64,000 nt of DNA from Pseudodesulfovibrio sp. (GCA_016342345.1 JAEINO010000001.1:1-64000); one strand, 5' to 3'. Shown: positions 7,678-17,034, counted from the stretch's first letter. Made by a program: numbers and translations. Notes: a model not told the origin generated them from the sequence alone.

Positions 7678-9125
7678 CAAAATATGATTATGACATTGGT
7701 GTGATTGGTGGTGGTGCAGCCGGGTTGACCGTTGCAGCCGGAGCATCGCAATTGGGTGTGAAAACGCTGCTTATTGAAAAGGAACCCAGGCTTGGAGGAG
7801 ATTGCCTTCATTTTGGGTGCGTTCCCAGCAAGTCGCTTATCAAGTCCGCTTCCGTCTTTCATCAGATGCGAAATGCTTCCCGTTATGGATTGCCGAATGT
7901 GAAATTATCCCCTGTTGATATGTCTCAGGTCAACGCACACATTCAGTCGGTTATTGATATTATTCAGGTTCATGATTCCGAAGAACGTTTTTGCCGTTTG
8001 GGTGTGAAAGTCGAGTTTGGTCAAGCAGAATTTGTTGACGAACATGTTGTCGAATACGGAGGCAAGCGTGTTTCGGCCAGAACATGGGTTCTTGCGACCG
8101 GTTCAGCTCCGGTATCCTTACCGATTTCCGGTCTGGAAGAAGTCGGATACATGACAAACGAGGATGTTTTCCGTCTTGATGAATTACCATCATCGCTTAT
8201 TGTTGTGGGAGGAGGACCTATCGGTTGTGAAATGGCTCAATCATTTTCTCGACTTGGTACTGATGTGCGAATTCTTCAGCGCAACTGTCAGGTTCTTGCT
8301 GTCGAAGATGAAGACATGGCCGAGGTTGTGCAGAAAAACCTCATGGCCGAAGGGATAAAATTGGATTTGTGCGCCCATACTCAGGAAGTTCGTAAAGGGG
8401 TTGATGGAGTTGAGGTCGTCTACGAGCGTGATGGCGTGGAACATGTCATCAAGGCAGACAAATTGCTTGTGGCGGCAGGACGTGCACCGCGTATAAAAGG
8501 CCTGAAGCTTGAAAATGCGGGTGTGGAATATGACAAGCATGGCGTCAAGACAGACTTGCGGCTCAGAACTAGCCAAAAACATATTTTTGCAGCCGGAGAT
8601 GTGCTGGGAAAACATCAGTTTACACATGCTGCCGGATATGAGGGTGGTATCGTTATTTCCAATGCCGTGTTTCACTTGCCGCGCAAGGTTGATTACAAGT
8701 GGCTGCCCTGGTGCACCTACACCGAGCCTGAGTTGGCAAGTATCGGGATGAACGAGAAAGCCGCAAACAAGGCCGGGCTTGAATATACGGTTTGGGAAGA
8801 GCACTTTGCCGACAATGATCGAGCTCAAGCTGAATGTGAACCGGATGGCAAGATAAAACTTATTCTCGATAAGAAGGAAAAGCCGCTTGGTGTCCAGATT
8901 GTTGGTGTCCATGCAGGTGAATTGGCGGCTGAATGGGTAGTTGCACTGAATTCCAGGATTGGACTTAGCTCTCTTGCTTCTTCCATGCATCCATATCCAA
9001 CCGTGAGCGAAATCAACAAGAGAGTGGCTGGCAAGGTGCTGTCATCAAAGCTTTTTTCAGAGAAGGTTCGTAAGACTCTTGGTTATATTTTTGATTACAA
9101 AGGACGTGCTTGCACTCTTGATTAA
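7674..9125 (+). CDS. Mercuric reductase / dihydrolipoamide dehydrogenase-like flavoprotein
   Basis: 483 residues from the ATG at 7674, overlapping the VTT gene by 4 bases. FAD-binding 'DIGVIGGGAAGLTVAAG' is at residues 6-22. The redox-active disulfide lies in 'GGDCLHFGCVPSKSL'. An NAD(P)-binding 'LIVVGGGPIGCEMAQSFSRLG' follows, and 'HIFAAGDV' closes the FAD site. The C-terminal dimerisation domain has 'VVALNSRIGLSSLASSMHPYPTVSE' with the expected His-Pro. No N-terminal heavy-metal domain and no C-terminal Cys pair are seen, so it is not a classical MerA. It is a class I disulfide reductase of unknown substrate, probably membrane-linked through its VTT partner. Confidence 0.85.
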   Translation: MTKYDYDIGVIGGGAAGLTVAAGASQLGVKTLLIEKEPRLGGDCLHFGCVPSKSLIKSASVFHQMRNASRYGLPNVKLSPVDMSQVNAHIQSVIDIIQVHDSEERFCRLGVKVEFGQAEFVDEHVVEYGGKRVSARTWVLATGSAPVSLPISGLEEVGYMTNEDVFRLDELPSSLIVVGGGPIGCEMAQSFSRLGTDVRILQRNCQVLAVEDEDMAEVVQKNLMAEGIKLDLCAHTQEVRKGVDGVEVVYERDGVEHVIKADKLLVAAGRAPRIKGLKLENAGVEYDKHGVKTDLRLRTSQKHIFAAGDVLGKHQFTHAAGYEGGIVISNAVFHLPRKVDYKWLPWCTYTEPELASIGMNEKAANKAGLEYTVWEEHFADNDRAQAECEPDGKIKLILDKKEKPLGVQIVGVHAGELAAEWVVALNSRIGLSSLASSMHPYPTVSEINKRVAGKVLSSKLFSEKVRKTLGYIFDYKGRACTLD

Positions 9126-9194
9126 TCATGTGAATATGGGTACTAATCCCTCTCCATTTTGTCTTTGGGGAAAACATGAGGAGAAGAATCATCA

Positions 9195-9680
9195 ATGGGT
9201 GAAAAAGATCGATATAAGAAAATGTTTCCTGTGTCCTGGGAACAATTGCATCGTGATTGCCGGGCACTTTCCTGGCGTCTGATGGAAAAAGGACCATGGA
9301 AAGGCATTCTTGCCATTACGCGTGGTGGTTTGGTTCCTGCGGCTATTATTGCCCGCGAGTTAGACATTCATCTTATCGACACCATCTGTCTGTCGTCCTA
9401 CACGTGGAAAGAACAGGGTGAAGCCAGTATCCTCAAGCAGGTTAAACATGATGGTGAGGGATGGCTTCTGATTGATGATTTGGTGGATACCGGCAAAACG
9501 GCAAAAATAGTTCGTGACATGGTGCCAAAAGCTCATTTTGCAACGGTATATGCCAAACCCGAAGGGCGCACCATGGTCGAGACATTTATCACTGAAGTAA
9601 GCCAAGATACTTGGATATTATTTCCATGGGATGCTGGTACACAGTTTGTTGTACCGATTGCCCATGTTTCCGAAGAATAA
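9195..9680 (+). CDS. gpt: Xanthine-guanine phosphoribosyltransferase
   Basis: 161 residues. It closely follows E. coli Gpt: '[22 protein letters not shown]', the PRPP-binding '[19 protein letters not shown]', '[15 protein letters not shown]' and '[11 protein letters not shown]'. It converts guanine, xanthine and (less well) hypoxanthine to their nucleotides with PRPP. GAGGAG at 9178-9183 precedes the ATG. It lies just upstream of a nucleoside-type ABC importer and a dGTPase, so it probably salvages imported purine bases. Confidence 0.93.
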   Translation: MGEKDRYKKMFPVSWEQLHRDCRALSWRLMEKGPWKGILAITRGGLVPAAIIARELDIHLIDTICLSSYTWKEQGEASILKQVKHDGEGWLLIDDLVDTGKTAKIVRDMVPKAHFATVYAKPEGRTMVETFITEVSQDTWILFPWDAGTQFVVPIAHVSEE

Positions 9681-9802
9681 AGAATAAAAAACATGTTCAT
9701 ATATTTCTGTCTATTAGAGACTGTCGCGTAGTGAAGGGCCTTGCCCTGAATCGCATGCTGGGATATTGGAAATTAATAAAAATCGCTAACGGAGAGGTCC
9801 CC

Positions 9803-10945
9803 ATGAAAAAGCTGTTGAAACTGTTTACTGTATCGGCTGCCTGCATGGCACTGATGTTTTCTCTTTATGCCTGTGGCGAAGCCCCTCAGGAAAAAAAAGC
9901 GGAAGAGCCTGCCAAAATTGATGAGGCCGTGGCACCCACGGAAGAAGCCAAGACTGTCAAAGCCGGCTTTGTCTATGTTTCCCCAGTTGGTGACGCTGGA
10001 TATTCCTATGCTCATGATCTGGGACGCAAGACTGTTGATGGCCTGGACTTTGTCACCTCTGCCTTTGTCGAATCTGTGCCTGAAGGTGCTGATTCGGAAC
10101 GCGTTATTCGTAACATGGCCCGTAAAGGTTTTGATATCATCTTCACTACCAGCTTCGGCTACATGGACCCGACTATCAAGGTTGCCAAGGAATTTCCCGA
10201 TACCAAATTCATGCATTGCTCCGGTTTTAAAAAGGCCGAGAATGTAAATAATTACTTTGGTCGTATTTATCAATCCCGTTATTTGACCGGTTTGGTTGCC
10301 GGTGCCATGACCAAGAGCAACAAGCTGGGTTATGTGGCAGCTTTCCCGATTCCTGAAGTCATTCGCGGTATCAACGCCTTTGCTGTTGGTGTGCGTCAGA
10401 TGAACCCGGATGCTGAAGTCCGTGTTGTCTGGACCAAGACCTGGTATGATCCTGCTTTGGAAAAAGATGCAGCCAAGAGCCTGCTGGATGCCGGTTGCGA
10501 TGTTATCGCCCAGCATCAGGATTCACCCGCTCCGCAAGAAGCTGCCCAGGAAGCTGGTGCCTATTGCATCGGTTACAATTCCGACATGTCTTCCTTTGCT
10601 CCCAAGGCTCACCTGACTTCCGCCATCTGGAACTGGGGCCCCATGTACACCAAGACCGTTGAAGCTGTTCGTGACGGCTCCTGGGAAGGTAATCAGTCCC
10701 TGTGGTGGTCCATGCAGGACGGTGTTGTCGATATTGCCCCCATGGGTCCGATGGTCCCTGAGGACGTCAAGAATGCCGTTATGGCCAAGAGAGACGAACT
10801 CAGAAATGGTAATGACATCTGTTTCGTCGGTCCGATCAAGGATCAGAATGGCGAAATCAAGATTGCCGCTGGTGAAAAAGCGACCGATGAGCAATTGCAT
10901 GACATGATGTGGTTTGTTGAAGGCGTTGTTGGCACCGTCAACTAG
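9803..10945 (+). CDS. BMP-family substrate-binding lipoprotein of a nucleoside ABC importer
   Basis: 380 residues from the ATG at 9803, preceded by GGAGAGG; the longer track ORF starts inside untranslated leader. The lipobox 'SLYAC' puts the lipidated cysteine at residue 24, then a charged linker. The BMP/PnrA fold begins near residue 52 with 'AGFVYVSPVGDAGYSYAHDLGRK' and continues with 'GFDIIFTTSFGYMDP', 'DTKFMHCSG' and 'YFGRIYQSRYLTGLVAGAM'. BMP proteins bind nucleosides at the outer face of the inner membrane. It heads a four-gene transport operon with two permeases and an ATPase. Confidence 0.9.
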   Translation: MKKLLKLFTVSAACMALMFSLYACGEAPQEKKAEEPAKIDEAVAPTEEAKTVKAGFVYVSPVGDAGYSYAHDLGRKTVDGLDFVTSAFVESVPEGADSERVIRNMARKGFDIIFTTSFGYMDPTIKVAKEFPDTKFMHCSGFKKAENVNNYFGRIYQSRYLTGLVAGAMTKSNKLGYVAAFPIPEVIRGINAFAVGVRQMNPDAEVRVVWTKTWYDPALEKDAAKSLLDAGCDVIAQHQDSPAPQEAAQEAGAYCIGYNSDMSSFAPKAHLTSAIWNWGPMYTKTVEAVRDGSWEGNQSLWWSMQDGVVDIAPMGPMVPEDVKNAVMAKRDELRNGNDICFVGPIKDQNGEIKIAAGEKATDEQLHDMMWFVEGVVGTVN

Positions 10946-10956
10946 ATGCCTGGCAT

Positions 10957-12018
10957 ATGCCTTTAACAATTATAAAAAGAGATGAACCCTGGAAGTGGGG
11001 CGCCCTGGTTATTTTCCTGGGCGCCCTGCTCTTTTGCCTTGCTGTCAGTGCTGCACTTCTGGCAGGTCAGGGAAAAGATGCCTTGCATGGTCTCTACGTC
11101 CTTTGGCTTGGCAGCTTTGGCAATTTGTGGGCTTTGGAAGGCGCGTTACTGAAGGCCATCCCCTTATTCCTCTGTTCTCTTGGTGTGGCTGTTGCCTTTC
11201 GTATGCAGATATGGAACATCGGAGCTGAAGGGCAATTCGCTTTAGGTGCTATCGGTGCCACATGGATGTCTCTGCTTTTTCCAGATCTTCCTCGTCTTAT
11301 CTTGTTGCCGCTCATGTTTATGATGGCATTTCTTCTTGGTGGTATTTGGGCTTTCATTCCCGCTTTTCTCAAGCTGAAGTTGCGGGTTAATGAAATCATA
11401 TCCACTCTGATGCTCAATTATATTGCAATACTTCTGCTTGATTTTCTTGTTTTCGGTGTTTGGAAGGACCCGGCGAGTTTCGGTTTTCCAATGACTCCGG
11501 AATTCACTCAAGGTGCAATTATTCCAACCATCGGGGACAGCCGGGTTCATTGGGGACTCCTGTTTTGCCTGATAGTTGGTGTCGGTTTGTGGGCGTTCAT
11601 GCGTTTTACTCGCCTTGGATTCGAGTTGCAGGCCAGTGGAGAAGGGGCACGGGTGGCGAAGTATGCAAAGATTCGCTACGGCATGCTCGTCATGTTCGTC
11701 ATGTTTCTTTCTGGAGGATTGGCTGGTTGGGCCGGGTGTGTTGAGACCTCAGCGATCCTGAATCGGCTTCAACCAAGTCTGATGGTTGGCTATGGCTATA
11801 CAGCCATTGTTGTGGCCTGGCTGGCTCGTCTAGAGCCTCTTAATATAGCCTTTGCATCGTTCCTGTTGGCTGCATTGCGTGTTGGTGTCGAAAACATGCA
11901 GCTTGAATTGCAGATTCCTGCGGCATTCGGTGTGATCATGGAAGGAATAATTCTCCTTACGGTTCTGGCTGGACAGTTCTTCCTTTTGTATAAACTTGAA
12001 CGAAAGCACAGTTCTTAG
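10957..12018 (+). CDS. Nucleoside-type ABC transporter permease (first)
   Basis: 353 residues with about eight to nine hydrophobic segments. The BPD_transp_2 pattern shows in 'AFRMQIWNIGAEGQFALGAIGA' and 'LRVNEIISTLMLNYIA', typical of the YufP/NupP-like permease that accompanies BMP proteins. It starts 11 bases after the binding-protein gene, with no clear Shine-Dalgarno, which suggests translational coupling. It forms a heterodimer in the inner membrane with the next permease. Confidence 0.9.
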   Translation: MPLTIIKRDEPWKWGALVIFLGALLFCLAVSAALLAGQGKDALHGLYVLWLGSFGNLWALEGALLKAIPLFLCSLGVAVAFRMQIWNIGAEGQFALGAIGATWMSLLFPDLPRLILLPLMFMMAFLLGGIWAFIPAFLKLKLRVNEIISTLMLNYIAILLLDFLVFGVWKDPASFGFPMTPEFTQGAIIPTIGDSRVHWGLLFCLIVGVGLWAFMRFTRLGFELQASGEGARVAKYAKIRYGMLVMFVMFLSGGLAGWAGCVETSAILNRLQPSLMVGYGYTAIVVAWLARLEPLNIAFASFLLAALRVGVENMQLELQIPAAFGVIMEGIILLTVLAGQFFLLYKLERKHSS

Positions 12019-12032
12019 GTGGATTTACGGCT

Positions 12033-12950
12033 ATGTGGGAATTCCTGATACCGCTTTTCGCAGCTACGGTGCAGTCCGGGACTCCGCTCATATATGCTAC
12101 TCTTGGTGAGATCATGACAGAGAGAGGCGGGGTGTTGAACCTCGGCGTCGAGGGCATCATGAGCATTTCTGCCTTGGTCGCTTTCTGGATAAGCTTTACC
12201 ACAGGTTCCCCTTGGTTGGGTTTTCTGGGTGCCGGATTGGCAGGAATGGTGTTTGCCTCCCTGCATGCTTTTGTTTGTATTTCATGTCTTGGAAATCAGG
12301 TTGTATCCGGTCTGGCCTTGACCATTTTTGGTGTCGGTTTGACTCATTACCTCGGTGTTCCCTATGTCGGCTTGCATGCCCCTGGCTTCACCCCTTTTGA
12401 TTTTCCTTTGCTGTCGCAGATTCCAGTTCTTGGTGATGTTTTTTTCAAGCATGACATGCTGGTATATTTGTCATTTGTTGTTCCTTTCCTTTTCTGGTTC
12501 TTTTTCAAGCGCACCAGCCTCGGTCTGCACGTTGTTGCCACTGGAGAAATGCCAGCCGCCGCCGCCGCAGCAGGTCTCAGGCCAATTGCTCTTCGTTATT
12601 TTGCAGTTGTTTCAGGTGGATTTCTGATCGGACTTGGCGGAGCTTACCTTTCGTTGGCTTACACGCATCTATGGACCAACGGGTTATCCGGAGGTCGTGG
12701 CTGGATCGCCGTGGCCCTGGTTATTTTTGCGTTTTGGCGTCCAGGACGAGCTGTAGCCGGGGCATACCTCTTTGGTGGCGTTATGGCTTTTCAACTTCGA
12801 CTTCAGGCCATGGGAACTCATTTGCCATCTTCACTTCTGCTCATGTTACCATATATACTTACTATTCTGGTTCTTATCCTGTCTGCATGTTTCGGTCGTC
12901 GTATTGAAGCACCAGCCGCTCTTGGTACAAATATCGAGCCGGAGGGATGA
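12033..12950 (+). CDS. Nucleoside-type ABC transporter permease (second)
   Basis: 305 residues, about eight membrane segments. Family motifs are 'TPLIYATLGEIMTERGGVLNLGVEGIM', 'GNQVVSGLALTIFGVGLT' and 'GGRGWIAVALVIFAFWRP', as in YufQ/NupQ-like permeases. A run of alanines (PAAAAAAGLRP) sits in a cytoplasmic loop. AGGTGG lies 10 bases before the ATG. Its stop overlaps the start of the ATPase gene by 4 bases. Confidence 0.9.
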   Translation: MWEFLIPLFAATVQSGTPLIYATLGEIMTERGGVLNLGVEGIMSISALVAFWISFTTGSPWLGFLGAGLAGMVFASLHAFVCISCLGNQVVSGLALTIFGVGLTHYLGVPYVGLHAPGFTPFDFPLLSQIPVLGDVFFKHDMLVYLSFVVPFLFWFFFKRTSLGLHVVATGEMPAAAAAAGLRPIALRYFAVVSGGFLIGLGGAYLSLAYTHLWTNGLSGGRGWIAVALVIFAFWRPGRAVAGAYLFGGVMAFQLRLQAMGTHLPSSLLLMLPYILTILVLILSACFGRRIEAPAALGTNIEPEG

Positions 12951-14485
12951 TGTCTGAATTGATGTTCGTTCGTCCTGTCTCTGTGCGGTCTTTGCCGGAA
13001 GGTACGCAGCCTGTGGTCAGCTTGAAGGGTGTAACCAAGCGATTTGGCAAGGTCCTTGCCAACGAATCCATAACCATGGATGTCTATCCGGGTAGAATCA
13101 AGGCTCTGCTTGGTGAAAACGGTGCAGGCAAGTCCACGATGATGAGTATGTTGGCTGGTCGTTATTGTCCGGACGAGGGTCATATCGAAGTGGACGGCAA
13201 ACCCGTACGGTTTACTTCATCAAAGGATGCCATTGCCGCTGGCATAGGCATGGTCTATCAGCATTTCATGTTGGTAGATTGCATGACTGTGGCCGAGAAT
13301 GTCCTTTTGGGACAGGAGGGTACCTTCTTTATTAATCCTAGGGAAATGAAGAAACGTGTCGGAGAACTGGCAGAGGCCTATGGACTCGACATTGATCCCG
13401 CAGCGCGCATATCTGATCTTTCGATGGGTGAACGGCAACTGGTCGAAATTTTGAAGCTTCTTTATCGCGAAAGTCGTATTCTCATTTTTGATGAACCGAC
13501 CGCAGTTTTGACGCCCGAGGAGACCAATAAGCTTTTTGAAGCATTGTGGCGCATGACTGAGCAGGGTAAGTCCATTATCTTCATCAGCCACAAGCTGGAA
13601 GAGGTCATTGCCTTGGCTGACGAGATCGCCATCCTGAGGCGTGGTCGTCTTGAAGGTGAGCTTGATCCCAGTGCCATAACGTCAAAATCAGAATTGGCTT
13701 CGCGCATGGTTGGAAAGGAAGTGATTCTTGAGGTTAATCGAAAGACTGTAGAGATCAGCGAGCCTGTTCTTGAAATCAGGCATCTTACGGGCTTGGGCTT
13801 GACTGATATTAACTTTAGGGTGCGCAAGGGCGAAATAGTTGCGGTTGTTGGTGTAGCTGGTAATGGCCAGAAAGCTTTGGTTGAGGCCGTTACAGGTTTG
13901 TGCAAACCTCCAGCTAATACCGTTTTTATCATGCAGCAGCCATGGCGAAAGTTTTTTGCAGAATCCACCTGGAATCGATCCATGTGTTATATTCCGGAGG
14001 ACAGGCTTGGGTTGGCAACTCTGCGTAACCAGAACATGGTGGACAACCTGCTCCTGACAACTCGAAAGGGTTTTTCTAATGGACCATGGCTGAACAAGAA
14101 ACGTGCAGAAAAGGATACCCTGAAACTTATCAAGAAATTTGATATTCGCCCGGGTAAGATTCACGCGCTGGCTTGGCAACTTTCGGGCGGCAATTTGCAA
14201 AAAGCTGTTCTGGCCCGTGAACTGTATAGGGAGCCGCGTTTTATTGTGGCTGAACAGCCCACTCAGGGACTTGATGTTTCAGCTACCGAGGAGGTTTGGA
14301 ACCGGCTGTTGGATGCTCGTGACATTTCGGGCATATTGCTTGTCACAGGCGACTTGAACGAGGCGTTGCAATTGGCTGACTATATTGCCGTCATGTATCG
14401 TGGCCGTATTCTTGGTATGCTGCCGACGTCCGAAGAAGCAACTTCCGGTAAGATAGGTCCGCTCATGGCCGGTGTCACGGACTAG
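12947..14485 (+). CDS. Nucleoside-type ABC transporter ATPase (two nucleotide-binding domains)
   Basis: 512 residues with two ABC modules. The first (about 25-250) has Walker A 'GENGAGKST', signature 'LSMGERQLVEILK' and Walker B 'ILIFDEPTAVLTP'. The second (about 260-500) has the relaxed Walker A 'GVAGNGQKAL' usual for this family, 'LSGGNLQKAVLARE' and 'FIVAEQPTQGLDV'. This is the RbsA/MglA/YufO-type ATPase. Operon order here is binding protein, permease, permease, ATPase; in many BMP systems the ATPase comes second. Confidence 0.92.
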   Translation: MMSELMFVRPVSVRSLPEGTQPVVSLKGVTKRFGKVLANESITMDVYPGRIKALLGENGAGKSTMMSMLAGRYCPDEGHIEVDGKPVRFTSSKDAIAAGIGMVYQHFMLVDCMTVAENVLLGQEGTFFINPREMKKRVGELAEAYGLDIDPAARISDLSMGERQLVEILKLLYRESRILIFDEPTAVLTPEETNKLFEALWRMTEQGKSIIFISHKLEEVIALADEIAILRRGRLEGELDPSAITSKSELASRMVGKEVILEVNRKTVEISEPVLEIRHLTGLGLTDINFRVRKGEIVAVVGVAGNGQKALVEAVTGLCKPPANTVFIMQQPWRKFFAESTWNRSMCYIPEDRLGLATLRNQNMVDNLLLTTRKGFSNGPWLNKKRAEKDTLKLIKKFDIRPGKIHALAWQLSGGNLQKAVLARELYREPRFIVAEQPTQGLDVSATEEVWNRLLDARDISGILLVTGDLNEALQLADYIAVMYRGRILGMLPTSEEATSGKIGPLMAGVTD

Positions 14486-14487
14486 AT

Positions 14488-14518
14488 CTGTTGATTGTTG
14501 CAATTTGCACATCAACAG
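14488..14518 (+). terminator. Possible terminator hairpin after the nucleoside importer operon
   Basis: Perfect 8-bp inverted repeat CTGTTGAT / ATCAACAG around a 15-base loop, starting 3 bases after the ATPase stop. The T-tract that follows is broken (GAATTTCTTT), so termination may be weak. Confidence 0.4.
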
Positions 14519-14596
14519 GAATTTCTTTCAACCTCTCTTCTTTCTTCATTTCCTTTCAGCTTTTCTATAGGCTCTCCTCAATAAGGGAGAATCAAA

Positions 14597-15871
14597 GTGA
14601 AGAATAACTTTTACAACGATTTTGATACGGAATGGATTGGACGCGGACAATCCAAGAATGACAAGGGGCGCACTCCCTTTGAGCAGGATCGTGATCGGAT
14701 AATCTACTCCCCAGCTTTTCGTCGCTTACAATCCAAGACCCAGGTTTTCTTGTCCGGTGAATTTGATTTTTATCGCACGCGCCTGACTCATTCCATTGAG
14801 GTCTCCCAGATTGGACGATCCATAGTCAATCATTTGAATCGATCATCAGAATTTCTTGAAGACGGCTATTCCATAGATCAAGATTTGGTCGAGTCAATTT
14901 GTCTTGCTCACGACATTGGGCATCCGTCCTTTGGTCATGCCGGTGAACAGGTTCTCAACGAGTTGATGGTTCAATCCGGTGGATTCGAGGGTAATGCCCA
15001 GAATCTTCGAATACTTGTTGATCTTTTCTATCGGAACCAGACTGAATGGAATGGCATGAAGCCCACCCGCGCATTCCTAGATGGTTTGTTGAAATATAAA
15101 ATAATGTTCAGTGCGTCGGAAAAGAAAAAGCATCATTTCATATATGATTTTCAGCAGGACATTCTCGATTTTGTCAGCCCGGAGACGTCCTTTTCAGGAA
15201 TGTTTGATACTGAGAAATCCTTGAATTCATTCAAGTCTCTTGAATGCAGGATAATGGATTGGGCTGATGACATAGCCTATTCGATTCATGATCTGGACGA
15301 TGGTATTCGGGCAGGCTTCATTAATGTAAAGAAAATTCGGAATTGGCTTGATGCCAAGGACATAGAATATACCGGTAAGGATGGGGAATTTCTTGATTCC
15401 CTATGTGAAGCCATAATCACAGATACGTTCAGTTCTTTTCTTGCGAGACTGATCGGTGAATTCATTCATGCAACGACTTTTATTCGTCGTGAGAATGTTC
15501 TTTCGACAACTACCAATCGGTATGCGTTTGATATTGACGTTGAACCTGATGCCAAAAGTCTTTGTTCATTGTTGAAAATGCTCGCAGTAGGATTGGTTTT
15601 TCACACACCGCAAGTGCATCAACTTGAATATAAGGGCGGAGAAATATTACGGAAGCTCTATACGGTCATGGAAACAGAGTATGTTCTGAAGGAAACGCCG
15701 GGATACCAGCTTCTGCCATCTCATTATCACAAGGCCATGCTGAACAGTGACGAACATGGCAAACGACGTATGTTGTGTGATTATATTTCCGGCATGACAG
15801 ATGGTTTTGTGGTTCGCACGTACAAACGTCTCTTTGATCCCGATTTTGGGTCCATTATCGATCTGATCTAA
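14597..15871 (+). CDS. dgt: Deoxyguanosinetriphosphate triphosphohydrolase (HD domain)
   Basis: 424 residues from a GTG start with AAGGGAGA upstream; the purine-rich ribosome site could pair with TCTCC 10 bases before it. The N-terminus has the dGTPase pattern 'IIYSPAFRRLQSKTQVF'. The HD metal site is built from 'RTRLTHSIEVSQIG' and 'CLAHDIGHPSFGHAGE', with a further Asp in 'MDWADDIAYSIHDLDD'. It hydrolyses dGTP (or dNTPs) to deoxynucleoside and triphosphate in the cytoplasm. Its place behind gpt and a nucleoside importer fits purine turnover. Whether it is dGTP-specific cannot be told from sequence. Confidence 0.92.
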   Translation: MKNNFYNDFDTEWIGRGQSKNDKGRTPFEQDRDRIIYSPAFRRLQSKTQVFLSGEFDFYRTRLTHSIEVSQIGRSIVNHLNRSSEFLEDGYSIDQDLVESICLAHDIGHPSFGHAGEQVLNELMVQSGGFEGNAQNLRILVDLFYRNQTEWNGMKPTRAFLDGLLKYKIMFSASEKKKHHFIYDFQQDILDFVSPETSFSGMFDTEKSLNSFKSLECRIMDWADDIAYSIHDLDDGIRAGFINVKKIRNWLDAKDIEYTGKDGEFLDSLCEAIITDTFSSFLARLIGEFIHATTFIRRENVLSTTTNRYAFDIDVEPDAKSLCSLLKMLAVGLVFHTPQVHQLEYKGGEILRKLYTVMETEYVLKETPGYQLLPSHYHKAMLNSDEHGKRRMLCDYISGMTDGFVVRTYKRLFDPDFGSIIDLI

Positions 15872-15878
15872 CTAAAAC

Positions 15879-15910
15879 AAGAAGGCCCCGGTGTTTGTCG
15901 GGGCCTTCTT
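15879..15910 (+). terminator. Bidirectional terminator between dgt and the small lipoprotein gene
   Basis: Perfect 12-bp stem AAGAAGGCCCCG / CGGGGCCTTCTT with an 8-base loop. The better T-run (TTGTTTT) follows on the minus strand; on the plus strand only CTTCTT follows. Confidence 0.8.
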
Positions 15911-15920
15911 GAATTCGGGG

Positions 15921-16142
15921 TCATTTTTCTTTTATGACTTCAATTTCTTCCTTGCTGAGAATGACTTCTTTTCCTTCTTCGTCCTTGAACTTGTAGGTTT
16001 CGCTATGCACATCGTAATCAGGCGATCCATTGGCAGTGAAAGTCTGCCCGGATCGAGTGGTTACTTGATATGTCTTGGAACCGCAGGCTGCAAGTGAAAG
16101 GGTCATCAGCAAGGCTGTGATAAGCACGAGTAATCGTTTCAT
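15921..16142 (-). CDS. Small YgdI/YgdR-like lipoprotein
   Basis: 73 residues. A signal sequence with lipobox 'SLAAC' puts the lipidated cysteine at residue 20. The short mature part 'YQVTTRSGQTFTANGSPDYD' and 'YKFKDEEGKEVILSKEEI' is the small beta fold of YgdI/YgdR (DUF903) lipoproteins. GGGGGGA precedes the ATG. Function in the family is not known; it would sit in the cell envelope. Confidence 0.85.
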   Translation of the reverse strand: MKRLLVLITALLMTLSLAACGSKTYQVTTRSGQTFTANGSPDYDVHSETYKFKDEEGKEVILSKEEIEVIKEK

Positions 16143-16236
16143 TCAAAATCCCCCCAGAATTGATTGAAAAAGTGTTCAATTCATACAATCCAAATGATGT
16201 TTTTATCAACTTCTATTTTATGAAACTTGAATCAAA

Positions 16237-17034
16237 TTAGTACGAGTCTGATTCCAGAATGTTGTTGGCTGTGGTGAGAAGTCGTTCAAGTTGAGAGTCA
16301 TTAAGCTTGAGACGCTTCACGAGTTCCCGGATTTCATTGGACGGGTCGAATAAAGGGTAATCGCTGCCAAAAAGAATTCGATCCCATCCAAATGTATTGA
16401 ACAAGCTTTTGAGCAGGGTGTCATCCACAAAATTTGTCATGCTCGATGTGTCCACGAACACGTCGATATTATTTAAATGCTCAAGCGCATATTCCCAGTG
16501 CAGATAACCACCCATGTGAGCCGCAATCATGACTGGTTCAGGAAATGCCTTGCGAAGTGAAGCCATTTTTTTGGGACACGAAGGGTTCTTGTCCGGCGGG
16601 AGCACATCTCCAACATGAAACAGGCAAATAAAACGGTCGCCTATCATTTCCATGAGATCATAAAATGATGGGTCGTCCATCCTGTAACCTTGAAAGTCGG
16701 GATGAAATTTCAGCCCCTTGATCCCATGCTTTTCCAACCGATCTAGTTCAGCTTCATTGCGATCAAAATCTGGATGAAGTGTTCCGAAAGGGATGAGTCT
16801 GGGGTATTGGGTCTTGAGCTGAATTGACCAATTGTTGGCCGGTATGACTTGGTCAGGTGAAGTGGCTGCCGTCAATACAACACTTTTGTCAAGGCCGGCC
16901 TGATCCAATCTTTTTACGAGATCATCGGCATAACCATTCCCTGAAGGTGAGATGTGGTAATGCCCATTAAGTTGTTCCAGCACCTTGTGAGCAATCTTCG
17001 GATGAAATGCATGAGTATGAATATCAATACGCAT
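16237..17034 (-). CDS. Amidohydrolase family 2 metal-dependent hydrolase
   Basis: 265 residues forming a TIM-barrel amidohydrolase. Metal ligands are visible: 'RIDIHTHAFHP' at the N-terminus, 'GLKFHPDF', 'AAHMGGYLHWE' and the C-terminal 'LFGSDYPLFDP'. The last motif, with 'ERLLTTANNILE', is typical of PF04909 (amidohydrolase 2, ACMSD-like). Such enzymes include decarboxylases and lactonases, so the substrate is open. It is separated by 81 bases from the alaC-hom-apgM-thioesterase operon upstream and may be read through from it. Confidence 0.85.
   Translation of the reverse strand: MRIDIHTHAFHPKIAHKVLEQLNGHYHISPSGNGYADDLVKRLDQAGLDKSVVLTAATSPDQVIPANNWSIQLKTQYPRLIPFGTLHPDFDRNEAELDRLEKHGIKGLKFHPDFQGYRMDDPSFYDLMEMIGDRFICLFHVGDVLPPDKNPSCPKKMASLRKAFPEPVMIAAHMGGYLHWEYALEHLNNIDVFVDTSSMTNFVDDTLLKSLFNTFGWDRILFGSDYPLFDPSNEIRELVKRLKLNDSQLERLLTTANNILESDSY

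Noticed and set aside
9681-9802. Purine riboswitch before the nucleoside importer
   Set aside because: No purine-riboswitch core or kissing-loop pattern is visible; only a 5-bp hairpin AGGGC / GCCCT.
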